Shown here: positions 17,801 through 24,783 of the stretch, piece by piece
Layout: every line of letters begins with the position of its first letter
Position numbering within the stretch: position 1 is the first letter of the stretch
DNA from: Halorientalis sp. IM1011
GTDB lineage: Archaea; Halobacteriota; Halobacteria; Halobacteriales; Haloarculaceae
Assembly: GCF_001989615.1 (NCBI RefSeq)
Contig: NZ_CP019067.1
Span: forward strand, 930,001-994,000
Length of the DNA: 64,000 nt
Direction: 5' to 3'
Notes under the pieces: generated by a model
Told to the model about the DNA's origin: nothing
What the model saw: the letters and a program-made list of their open reading frames with translations, nothing else
Databases searched by the model: none
Program-made: the position numbers and the translations under genes

Positions 17801-18508
17801 TTCGTCGGCGACCGTGAGCTTGATATCGTCCTCGTCGGGCTGGCCCACGAGCGCATTGATCAGCGTGCCGCTCAGCGTATCCTCACCGGTCTCGATCTCG
17901 CGCTGGCGAACTTCGGCCTCACCAGTTTTGTCGGGGAGCGGCTGGACGAGTGCCTGGTAGACCATCGGGACCGAACTGTTCGCCATCAGTTCGGCGATCG
18001 TGGCCAGCGGGACGTGGGCGTCGTCGGCGTCCTTGAAGTCGCCAAACGGCGTCAGCCGCGTCAGCCAGTCACGCTTGCGGTCAAGGTCGGCCTGGAAGTC
18101 GACCGCGGCCATCGAGCGGTCTTCGGTCTGGAGGTGGTCGGGGTGCCACTCCACGCGTTTGAACTCGTAGCTGTTGGGGACCAGCCCTCGACAGAGTGGC
18201 GTCACCTGGTCGAGTGCCTCGGCCGGGTCGATCCCGAGGTAGTAGTCGATCGCGGCGGTCTGGCCATCCGAGACCAGCAGCCACTCGATCGTCGGTCGTG
18301 GCGACGGTCGGAAGATGTCCAGCCAGCCGTCGTCGGTCTGCAGGTCGAGGCCGTGGAGTTGTCGTAGCGTCGAGGTCACCGTCCGGGCGGTGAGCGGATC
18401 CGTGGACGGTTGAATACGGAGGTAGGGACGGCCAGTGCTGGCGGGAACGGGCAGCTGTTCGGACGGCGTATCGCTATTGGGTGGCGGTGTCGTCACGCGT
18501 TTGATCAC
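14837..18508 (-). CDS. TraG/VirB4/HerA-type DNA-transfer ATPase
   Basis: A 1223-residue P-loop ATPase from a GTG start. Walker A is GWIGQTGTGKST at about residues 412-423, preceded by a conserved IALPPEMQTRNV segment. Walker B is LPLVTVYLEEAADV at about 675-690, followed by a QSRSFGCALVLAMQFPGQL sensor stretch. This is the layout of type IV secretion coupling and HerA-like motor proteins annotated on haloarchaeal plasmids and integrative elements. A Cys-rich knuckle (CTTCDSRFDS...CCHD, about residue 905) and a winged-helix-like part follow, and the last 150 residues resemble an endonuclease-like or transfer accessory fold. It lies alone; no other conjugation genes are visible in the window. 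Confidence 0.78.
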   Translation of the reverse strand: MIKRVTTPPPNSDTPSEQLPVPASTGRPYLRIQPSTDPLTARTVTSTLRQLHGLDLQTDDGWLDIFRPSPRPTIEWLLVSDGQTAAIDYYLGIDPAEALDQVTPLCRGLVPNSYEFKRVEWHPDHLQTEDRSMAAVDFQADLDRKRDWLTRLTPFGDFKDADDAHVPLATIAELMANSSVPMVYQALVQPLPDKTGEAEVRQREIETGEDTLSGTLINALVGQPDEDDIKLTVADEQRIDELAEKDLRHPFVVNARAVAFADQETTAARTIERLSSALGDVSYTSADITGRVHTGSDAQDCFDALAERTVVPVNDRSLRSYLPGTRTTSRGIVADPTEVGNFCLLDGSALPTGAQRALETVPKSQTSIPLPPESVLDTYRTDGLVLGRPVTSDGTTTEPIALPPEMQTRNVGWIGQTGTGKSTSLITAALENHQATDGPEIIFDPKGGRMTQEYLRCHYARFGDLDDVIYFDCAEWLPAISFFDIQPDLEAGVPRSVAVLDRIGHYQEILRQLMGAEQYDRAIGSTDMIRDMLRALYDPIHGRDVVTNRGIRQALERFRSRKSPPAVSNPDLRDRLRGAVENDDPEIFRKVMNGAVNRVDKVSSSPHLNRVFNHRPTGIEADQPAFDFADWLDDDVVILFDTGRLQSEAKRGLTLVLLSNLWSALRRRRRRNVNVDLPLVTVYLEEAADVANGDLLAELLAQSRSFGCALVLAMQFPGQLEATDSDLYQELLNNVGTYVTGTVGVDHDLAHRFATDAMGRESTANRLRGLSAGQWFVDLLGEFQGRNPRPFIAESLPRPEGHPDRTDSGPGAGFTTAHDGLLDRTKQDYGLPIDDPDSSPAEGATTDDDPWQPADGPVTAGADSERAGGIDGESSPVEDGEVPPILSSTSRMPSFVRYDEDSDALVCTTCDSRFDSTADGMRTAIQCCHDLASVDLDDVPITSCNVTLSPDEIRASKWSPRQLTFLQAVHNAQQRRYDPIEYDIVHDSMIRLKEDVGIDQDEIDDLLDAGLLRHDGDHPQRYYSVTAAGRDAIDEEFQAGVDFGHGKGDLDESSQHVAMIEASARWLQQERVDDPEYPDAEVVTYYEVREGSADAAAFMGSDADSTVENLEQRRLDCVTLDENGDVVVAVEAERINHDVTRAVPEDYDKMAACEPDDAIWVVLSQSAGHDVLAALNEPADGDARVEKTYSSTTPPQQFRIDQPGLTAIYPMTWLQRQVQTDSG

Positions 18509-18698
18509 CTACTGCGTGTATCTTCCGGTTCGGTGTCTGCGAAATAAATGTTAGTGAATTGGATGAACCGGTTGTTGGTCAGGGTTTCAGAGAACGGTTC
18601 TCATGCCTGGTCTCAGCTCTATTGATTCGGTCAGTACAGAAGGTCGGCTCAGTAATCCTCTCGTCAGTCACTGTGTCCAATCTGGGGTGGATCCTTCG

Positions 18699-19142
18699 TT
18701 AGCGCACTTCCTCATAGCGAGTGGTTTGGACTGACCCGCCTGATTCAAACGTCGTTTCAGAAGTGATCGAGATCGTGTCTCCCCCCTGTAGCTGGGCAGA
18801 TAGTGTCCCGGATAGCAGCTCCCTGCTCTCCCACTGCCTGGTCCATTCATCGGCAACCGCATCGACCACGAGACTGACGGTTGCTTCTGTAGGCTTGTAT
18901 GGGGACTCTGTTGGGAGATCCATGCCAATGCTGGTGAGGACATCGACTTGGCCGTCCTTCACTACAACATCGGGAATGAACACCGTCTGCCGAATCGCTG
19001 TCGGAACGCCATTCCACACCGATGACGACTTTATGTGTCGGCGTGTTCTGCTGTTCTCATCGTCTTTCCCCACAGCACGACAGCCGCTGAACCCCACGAC
19101 CGAAGTTGTACCTGCGACCTGGAGGAAGGTTCGCCGGTTCAT
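18699..19142 (-). CDS. Tat-exported lipoprotein, function unknown
   Basis: A 147-residue protein starting MNRRTFLQVAGTTSVVGFSGCR. It has the twin-arginine RRTFLQ motif and a lipobox ending in Cys at residue 21, so it is exported by Tat and anchored by lipid on the outer face of the membrane. The mature part is a short beta-rich domain (VVVKDGQVDVLTSIGMDL and VSLVVDAVADEW) without a recognised family. The gap of about 190 bp to the ATPase gene shows no gene. Confidence 0.7.
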   Translation of the reverse strand: MNRRTFLQVAGTTSVVGFSGCRAVGKDDENSRTRRHIKSSSVWNGVPTAIRQTVFIPDVVVKDGQVDVLTSIGMDLPTESPYKPTEATVSLVVDAVADEWTRQWESRELLSGTLSAQLQGGDTISITSETTFESGGSVQTTRYEEVR

Positions 19143-19288
19143 TGAATGGTTTGTTCTTGTTACTCAGGAATATGCTTTCCTCCGTGAGATTGCGGCAAAT
19201 GGACGGTACATTTAGCGGTCGGTAAGCACACGTATAGCTCATCGACTCTTCTGCCTACGCGGTCAGTACAGTTGAACAGACTACCGGC

Positions 19289-19504
19289 TTATCTTTCCTG
19301 AAGGCCTTCAAAAAAGAGCGAGAGTATCCAGTAGCCTGTTCCAAGTGTAACGATCACACCGATAATACCGATCAGGTAATCCCCTACCAGAAGTCTCCCT
19401 GCTAATTGGATAGCAAATATACCAACTATTCCGAGAAGCAGCCCTAAGAGCCCACGGTGAAGTGATGACGCTAATTGTTCAGTCTCGGATTCTGGGGAGG
19501 GCAT
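19289..19504 (-). CDS. Small two-helix membrane protein
   Basis: A 71-residue protein from ATG 19504 (MPSPESETEQLASS). Two hydrophobic segments, LLGLLLGIVGIFAIQLAG and IIGVIVTLGTGYWILSLFF, make it an integral membrane protein. The longer upstream reading lacks membrane character. Function unknown. Confidence 0.5.
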   Translation of the reverse strand: MPSPESETEQLASSLHRGLLGLLLGIVGIFAIQLAGRLLVGDYLIGIIGVIVTLGTGYWILSLFFEGLQER

Positions 19505-19780
19505 GTCAGTATAAATACCACACACGACTTGTTGAGCATTTCGGTGCTTGATCAAAGCTTCAATGAGCAATACGCACACTTACTGAGCAGGTAATCCATA
19601 CCCCGAAGTTTTGAAACTAATCACTTTGAGAACTGTTCTATGACACGCTGGGGTGTCGGTTGCACCGCGATGACGGATCTATCCAGGTGTACCGAGTGTT
19701 CCCGTGAACCGAATGTTAGGCCACGATCTTCCAGCGACGGTCCCGGCAGACCTATTCAACTGGCCCTCCCCTTCGAACCT

Positions 19781-21253
19781 ATGCGAAGATGGGCTCCCCT
19801 CGTTCTCGTCGCCCTTCTGGTCGTCCTCGCAGGCTGTGGGGGCACGACCGGCGTGGGGACGGACGGGACACCGGCGTCGACGACCGCACCGACTGATGGC
19901 GAACCGACAGCCGGGACAACTGACGACGGAACGACCACTGCGACTGGACAGGCCAGTGCAAATGGCTCGGTGTCAGTGCACTTCATCAACGTCGAGCAGG
20001 GGTCGAGTACGCTGATCGTCGGCCCCACGAACGAGACGATACTCATCGACAGTGGCGACTGGCGGGACGACGGGGAGGACGTCCTCGAGTATCTGCGGGC
20101 CAACGACATCGACCGGATCGACCATCTGGTTACGACCCACGCCGACGCCGACCACATCGGTGGGCACGCGGCAGTGATCGAGTACTTCGAGACCGAGGCT
20201 GACGGCGTCGGTGCCGTGTACGATCCCGGCATCACGTCGAGTAGCCAGACCTACGAGCGCTACCTCGACGCCGTCGAGGCCCACAACGTGACACTGTACG
20301 AGACGCGAGCTGGTGATGGGATTTCCTTCGATGGGGCATCGGTCGACGTACTCGCACCACCGGAGTCCTACGTCGCCAGTGGCGATCGTAACGAGAACAG
20401 TATCGTCCTTCGGGTGGCCCACGGCGGATCGAGTTTCCTGTTGCCCGGTGACGCCGGCCCCGAGGGTGAGGAGTATCTCGTCGACGAGTACGACTCGGCG
20501 CTGAACGTGTCAGTCCTGCAGGCGGGTCACCACGGCAGTGATACGAGTTCGAGTGCGGCGTTGCTTGATGCGGCCACGCCGCGGGTGGCGGTCATCTCCA
20601 GTGCCTACGACTCCCAGTACGGGCATCCCGACGAGGCCGTGCTGGAGCGGTTCGCGGCACGGTCGATCCAGACCTACTGGACGGCGACTCACGGCGACAT
20701 CGTCCTGACGAGCAACGGGACGGCGATTGCAGTCGCGACTCAGGAGACTGCACCGACATCGGCAGTGGAGTTGCGTGATGGTGACGCGGTTGCACCGGGA
20801 ACTGGCGGTGCCGTCCAGCAGCGGACGGTGTTCGAGGTCGGTGGTGAGGCTGATCCCATCGTGACCGACGGCGGCTCTGATACGCCGACGTCGACACCCA
20901 CGTCGACGCCTGGTGAGTCCAGTGCACTGGCGATTGCCACGATTCACGAGGAGCCTGCCGGTGACGAGTACGACAACCTGAACGACGAGTACGTCGTCTT
21001 CGAGAACAGTGGTGGCGAGGAACTGGATCTGTCGGGGTGGACTGTCTGGGATGCGGCCGATCACACCTACACGTTCCCATCCGGGTTCACGCTCGATGCC
21101 GGTGCCCAGGTGACGGTGCACACCGGGAGTGGACAGGACACTGAAACGGATCTCTACTGGGGGTCGGGCAGTCCGATCTGGAACAACGGCGGCGATACGG
21201 TTATCGTCCGGGACGATGCAGGTGAGCTCGTGATCGAGGAGGCGTACCCATGA
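19781..21253 (+). CDS. Secreted ComEC-type MBL-fold lipoprotein with lamin-tail domain
   Basis: A 490-residue lipoprotein: signal peptide MRRWAPLVLVALLVVLAGC with lipobox Cys, then a Thr/Ser/Gly-rich linker. The metallo-beta-lactamase core comes next, with VHFINVEQGSSTLIV, ETILIDSGDW, the metal motif TTHADADHIGGH (HxDxDH), and VLQAGHHGSDTS. This is the ComEC/Rec2 C-terminal MBL group, a predicted DNase or phosphodiesterase facing outside. After a Thr-rich linker, the last 110 residues are a lamin-tail domain (NDEYVVFENSGGEELDLSGW, FTLDAGAQVTVHTG). It overlaps the DUF3006 gene by 4 bp. It is probably involved in extracellular DNA processing, by inference. Confidence 0.85.
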   Translation: MRRWAPLVLVALLVVLAGCGGTTGVGTDGTPASTTAPTDGEPTAGTTDDGTTTATGQASANGSVSVHFINVEQGSSTLIVGPTNETILIDSGDWRDDGEDVLEYLRANDIDRIDHLVTTHADADHIGGHAAVIEYFETEADGVGAVYDPGITSSSQTYERYLDAVEAHNVTLYETRAGDGISFDGASVDVLAPPESYVASGDRNENSIVLRVAHGGSSFLLPGDAGPEGEEYLVDEYDSALNVSVLQAGHHGSDTSSSAALLDAATPRVAVISSAYDSQYGHPDEAVLERFAARSIQTYWTATHGDIVLTSNGTAIAVATQETAPTSAVELRDGDAVAPGTGGAVQQRTVFEVGGEADPIVTDGGSDTPTSTPTSTPGESSALAIATIHEEPAGDEYDNLNDEYVVFENSGGEELDLSGWTVWDAADHTYTFPSGFTLDAGAQVTVHTGSGQDTETDLYWGSGSPIWNNGGDTVIVRDDAGELVIEEAYP

Positions 21254-21540
21254 TCGACGATGGCACCTATACGGCGGTCCTGGACCGATTCGAGGACGAC
21301 CTCGCAGTGTTGCTGGTCGAAGGGGAGGAGGATCTGGTCGGGGAGTTGGTGGTGGAGCGGGAGGAGCTACCCGAGGATGGCCAGCACGTCGATGCGGTGG
21401 TGACCGTGGTTGTCGAGGATGGCGAGTTGGACGACGTGTGGTACGAGGAAGCGGAGACTGACGAGCGGAAAGAAAGTGTGCAGTCACGGTTTGATCGGCT
21501 GTCCGAACGGCCCCCGTCAGATGACGACGAGGAAGTGTGA
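21250..21540 (+). CDS. DUF3006 domain protein
   Basis: A 96-residue protein with the DUF3006 pattern IDDGTYTAVLDRFEDDLAVLLVEGEEDLVGELVVEREELPEDGQHVDAVV, ending in a charged tail. DUF3006 genes often accompany ComEC-like MBL proteins; the ATGA overlap with the upstream gene (21250-21253) shows they are translated together. Role unknown; perhaps a small OB-like partner. Confidence 0.8.
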   Translation: MIDDGTYTAVLDRFEDDLAVLLVEGEEDLVGELVVEREELPEDGQHVDAVVTVVVEDGELDDVWYEEAETDERKESVQSRFDRLSERPPSDDDEEV

Positions 21541-21683
21541 CGTCGGAGCGTCGCTGATACCGAAGTAGAGGAACTCTGGACTTGAGCGTAATTTTGTGAC
21601 GATTCGACGGCGCCGTGGTTACAGACATTCTGCCCTTGGTAACTATTTCCAAGGAGTGACGTTCATTCAGGACGCAATCTCAT

Positions 21684-22529
21684 GTGGATGTGACCAACCG
21701 CCGAACTCTCGGAGCGTGGTGGTTGTTAGCAATCTCTTTTATTGCTGTTTCTGTCGCTGCCAGTACTGTTCCAACGGGACTCCTATCGGGTGATGTGACT
21801 GAGGCACCCACACCACCGCCAGCAGACGAGACGCCAGTCGAGGAAGCGACGGGTGGGCCACCGGAGCAATCACCGACTGTCGAACAGACACAAGCTCAAA
21901 CACGCCCGGAACAGCCACCGCCTCAGGGAACCCATCCACCAGCAGAATCGCGGACATCACCAGAGCGAGATACGCGCGGCGACAGTCCTTCGACGAGTCC
22001 AACCCACAGTCCGGAGCGACAATCCCCCTCGAATCAGACACAGCTACCGGCATTCGCGAGCAACGTCACGCCGTTCGTTCTGCTCGTCACAGCAGTGAAT
22101 CTGGTTGCCCGCTTTTTCGGCTTACTCACAATCGCGATTACGGTCGTCTCCTCGTTGGGAACAATGAACTACAGTTTACCGTTTCTGGATACTGATTCAC
22201 CGGACAGGGTTATCCCTACACGGGGTGTTTGGTACTACTGTATTCTCCTGTCCATCGTCGTCTGGATACTCACATCCGGTGTCGTAGTCCTAAACCACTA
22301 CACTAACTGGTTTAGAATCCTCTCGTTCGCGCTTTTCCTGACGCTTTGTGTATTCTGGATCGTTCTTACACCGCTGGCTATTCGTCAAGATTTGAACAGC
22401 GTCCTCACGGATACGGTGACTACAACTGACCACCTCTACTGGGCAATCGCTAGTCTCGTCCCGATCGGTGGTCCGCTCGTGTATATCTGGGCGAGGAACA
22501 AGTGTATCGAAGTGGCTGAACGCTCGTAA
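21684..22529 (+). CDS. Membrane protein with disordered extracellular-type linker
   Basis: About 281 residues from a GTG (21684, or 21690). An N-terminal hydrophobic segment (LGAWWLLAISFIAVSVAAST) precedes about 100 residues rich in Pro, Thr, Gln and Glu, followed by four further hydrophobic stretches from residue 130 on. No catalytic or transport family is recognised. It does not overlap neighbours. Confidence 0.55.
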   Translation: MDVTNRRTLGAWWLLAISFIAVSVAASTVPTGLLSGDVTEAPTPPPADETPVEEATGGPPEQSPTVEQTQAQTRPEQPPPQGTHPPAESRTSPERDTRGDSPSTSPTHSPERQSPSNQTQLPAFASNVTPFVLLVTAVNLVARFFGLLTIAITVVSSLGTMNYSLPFLDTDSPDRVIPTRGVWYYCILLSIVVWILTSGVVVLNHYTNWFRILSFALFLTLCVFWIVLTPLAIRQDLNSVLTDTVTTTDHLYWAIASLVPIGGPLVYIWARNKCIEVAERS

Positions 22530-22633
22530 CCTGGATAAACGTACGGTGACCTAGCCTTTCTCGTGCAAGCTTTCGCAGGCGCGCTCGGCTCTTCGTCTGC
22601 TACCAGTGCCTTCGTCCTAACGTCGACGATCCA

Positions 22634-22944
22634 GTGGATATCCCCATTCCCTGTGATCTGCAGGTCGAGCGTGTCTCTCGAACGTCGGGACTCACCTCCA
22701 GTGCGGAGACCGACGAGGTGCTCGACGTGTGGGCGCGCTCATGCGAGCTGTCAGCGATCGCCTCGACGAGCATGTGTCGTTGCTGCGGATCGACTCGATC
22801 GTCTGGCAGGCGGGCCAGGTGATCGGCCGCCACGAACCCGATCGGGCGGCGGCTCGTGCCGAGCTGGTGTCACACTTCGAGACGGTCGGGCTGGAATCCG
22901 ATCCTGCTCGACGGCTCGCCGATGAACTGACGGTAGCGATGTGA
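22634..22944 (+). pseudogene. Truncated, frameshifted copy of the AGOG-type DNA glycosylase gene
   Basis: Two reading frames encode pieces that match the C-terminal 100 residues of the intact glycosylase at 58966-59823. 22634-22730 reads DIPIPCDLQVERVSRTSGLT. Then 22729-22944 reads VSLLRIDSIVWQAGQVIG in another frame, ending in the matching LADELTVAM tail. The catalytic Lys region is absent. This is a dead remnant of a duplicated gene. The next remnant (22957) is the continuation of the same lost cluster. Confidence 0.75.
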
Positions 22945-22956
22945 CAAGCTGGTAGT

Positions 22957-23058
22957 ATGAAATCAGCGTCACTGTGTGAGATCGGCCTCGTGAGTTGCGT
23001 CAAATCGAAGCGGGACGAGCCGGCCGTGCCCAAGGAGCTCTACACATCCGCCTATTTC
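22957..23058 (+). pseudogene. N-terminal remnant of a DUF6884-like gene
   Basis: The ATG at 22957 opens EIGLVSCVKSKRDEPAVPKELYTSAYF, the typical opening of DUF6884 proteins (LVSCVKSKR, LYxSxxF). After about 34 codons the frame drifts into unrelated sequence. The fragment lies 12 bp after the glycosylase remnant. The DUF number is from memory and should be checked. Confidence 0.6.
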
Positions 23059-23558
23059 CGTTTGTCTTCGCCCGTTCGCGCGTGCCATGTGTCGCTTTTC
23101 GCTTCGTTGTGCGGGGAGCCACGACCACTCCGCTCACTACACGGTCCCCCTCACCCGGTCAGTCTGTCAGGCTATGGGATGGGTAGGTGGTCGGTGTAAG
23201 GACCCAACCGTTGCACACAACGTGCAGTGTCGCAGCCCCCATCAGCGGCATGGCTGCTGGTCGTGGTCACGTTCTCGCTGACCGGTGGCACCGTCCATCG
23301 TGAATCGTTCGAAGGTAAGGATATCCGAGAATCGGTCGTATCTCCCAGTCGGTACTGCCCAGCGCGTCCAATTTCCCCTACCGAATGCCACAGGAACGGC
23401 GGGGGTGACTTTTGCATTGTAATTCCTGGCTCAGGCTTATGTGTGTGGATCCTCTATCTAGTAGTCCGAACGAGCAGCGTGACCAGAAATCAGTGGGCAA
23501 AGTCAGGCCGAAAAGCGTTTACCTGTTCCCAAACTGGTCGCGAACAAGAAATCACACT
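23059..23558. other. Gap after the pseudogenes
   Basis: About 500 bp with no supportable coding sequence. It presumably holds more decayed sequence from the lost DUF6884 gene and the promoter of the small gene at 23559. A T/A-rich stretch at 23505-23515 may contain its TATA element. Confidence 0.4.
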
Positions 23559-23663
23559 ATGACCCTCAGAGAAACCATCCAGTCTCTGGAAAGCGACCTG
23601 GATATGACCGACAGTACTCGAGTCGAGCAGATCGGCCGATCGGTTGCACATCTCCGCGACTAA
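23559..23663 (+). CDS. Small 34-residue hypothetical protein
   Basis: The ATG at 23559 encodes MTLRETIQSLESDLDMTDST, then RVEQIGRSVAHLRD, an amphipathic helical peptide. It could be a genuine small protein, since it ends 9 bp before the convergent Doc-like gene. No function can be assigned. Confidence 0.4.
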   Translation: MTLRETIQSLESDLDMTDSTRVEQIGRSVAHLRD

Positions 23664-23672
23664 TTTGCGCTT

Positions 23673-24539
23673 TTACTCCATCTTCTGAACCCGTTCTGCG
23701 AACTCCTGTTTCGTCACCGGTTTTCCCTCCTGTAGTTCTGGCGTCCCCGCCCGATCCAGCACCTCCTGGGCAAACTCAATACTTTGCCGATTATGGATTT
23801 GGGCGTATTCCGCGAGCGCATCCCAGTGATCCATCGTCAAATCGTAGTCGTTCAGGTGTATTCGCAGCCCATCTTTCCGTTCGACCACGGTACACCCTGC
23901 GTTCGAAAGGTGCCTGAACCGGGGAACGTTTCTGCGAACCGTCAAAAGCCGCTTTGAATCTTCGATATACTCATTGACCCACCCTTCCCAGTCGTACTCT
24001 TCTGTCGCAGTGGACGGCATATCGAATCCTCCAGAGATCGCCTCGAAATAGAGACTCAGCATTCCGAGTGCTGTTCTGTGGTTTGCATTTGGCAATGCAT
24101 GACGCAAGATCAGACCCGAGACCAATTCCCCACCCGCGATTGCCACTGACTCATCCCACGTGACTCGGTCCAGCGCTTCCGGGATCCGCGTAATCTCGAT
24201 CTCTTTGTACGCTGCAAGACGTTCGTCTTCCTGTTCGTATTTCTCCGCAGCGATAGATTCGAACAACCGCAATATCCGGGTCGTGATGATCTGATTCGCC
24301 CACTCCATGTCCGCGACTTCCTGTCGGAGTTCGTATTCAATATCCTCCGTCACGTCCGGGACTTCCCGTCCCCTGTACACCACGTATACTGTCTCATTCA
24401 ACTCACACTCCTCGATTCGCGTTATTTCATCAGCCTCGCACTGGGCTGCTCTCTTTTCTGCCTCTTCAAACTCATATGCCAGATAATCGATGGAGAGTCG
24501 GCTGTTCTCCGGGTGGTGGTACGCGACCCGTCCCGCCAT
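23673..24539 (-). CDS. Doc/Fic-like domain protein
   Basis: A 288-residue protein carrying ILRHALPNANHRTALGML at about residues 145-162. This matches the Doc/Fic active-site pattern (H-x-x-x-x-A-N-K/H-R-T-A-L), in which the His is catalytic and the Asn/Arg position nucleotide phosphates. In the Doc of phage P1 the corresponding domain phosphorylates EF-Tu. The usual Lys of ANKRTA is His here, a small change. It lacks the adjacent antitoxin seen in doc/phd pairs. The divergent neighbour is a PLD-ATPase gene 244 bp away. The ATG at 24539 is chosen because the N-terminal extension upstream is not protein-like. Confidence 0.72.
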   Translation of the reverse strand: MAGRVAYHHPENSRLSIDYLAYEFEEAEKRAAQCEADEITRIEECELNETVYVVYRGREVPDVTEDIEYELRQEVADMEWANQIITTRILRLFESIAAEKYEQEDERLAAYKEIEITRIPEALDRVTWDESVAIAGGELVSGLILRHALPNANHRTALGMLSLYFEAISGGFDMPSTATEEYDWEGWVNEYIEDSKRLLTVRRNVPRFRHLSNAGCTVVERKDGLRIHLNDYDLTMDHWDALAEYAQIHNRQSIEFAQEVLDRAGTPELQEGKPVTKQEFAERVQKME

Positions 24540-24783
24540 TGATGCTCGATTCCGTCGGGTGGTCCTAAATATTGTTGTGAAACACGCTCGATTCACGAGA
24601 CGGAGTGATCTTGTGTACCACGGCGCGTAGTGGGACCTCTCGACGGGGAGACCGAGAACTGATCGAGATTGTTGGTCACTGCTGTGTAGTGGATCTCTAT
24701 CAGTCGTATAGCGGATACGCCAGCTATGGAATCGAATGGTACATGGTAACAAGAATAATCCTGCGGTCTCTGGACCACCTACC

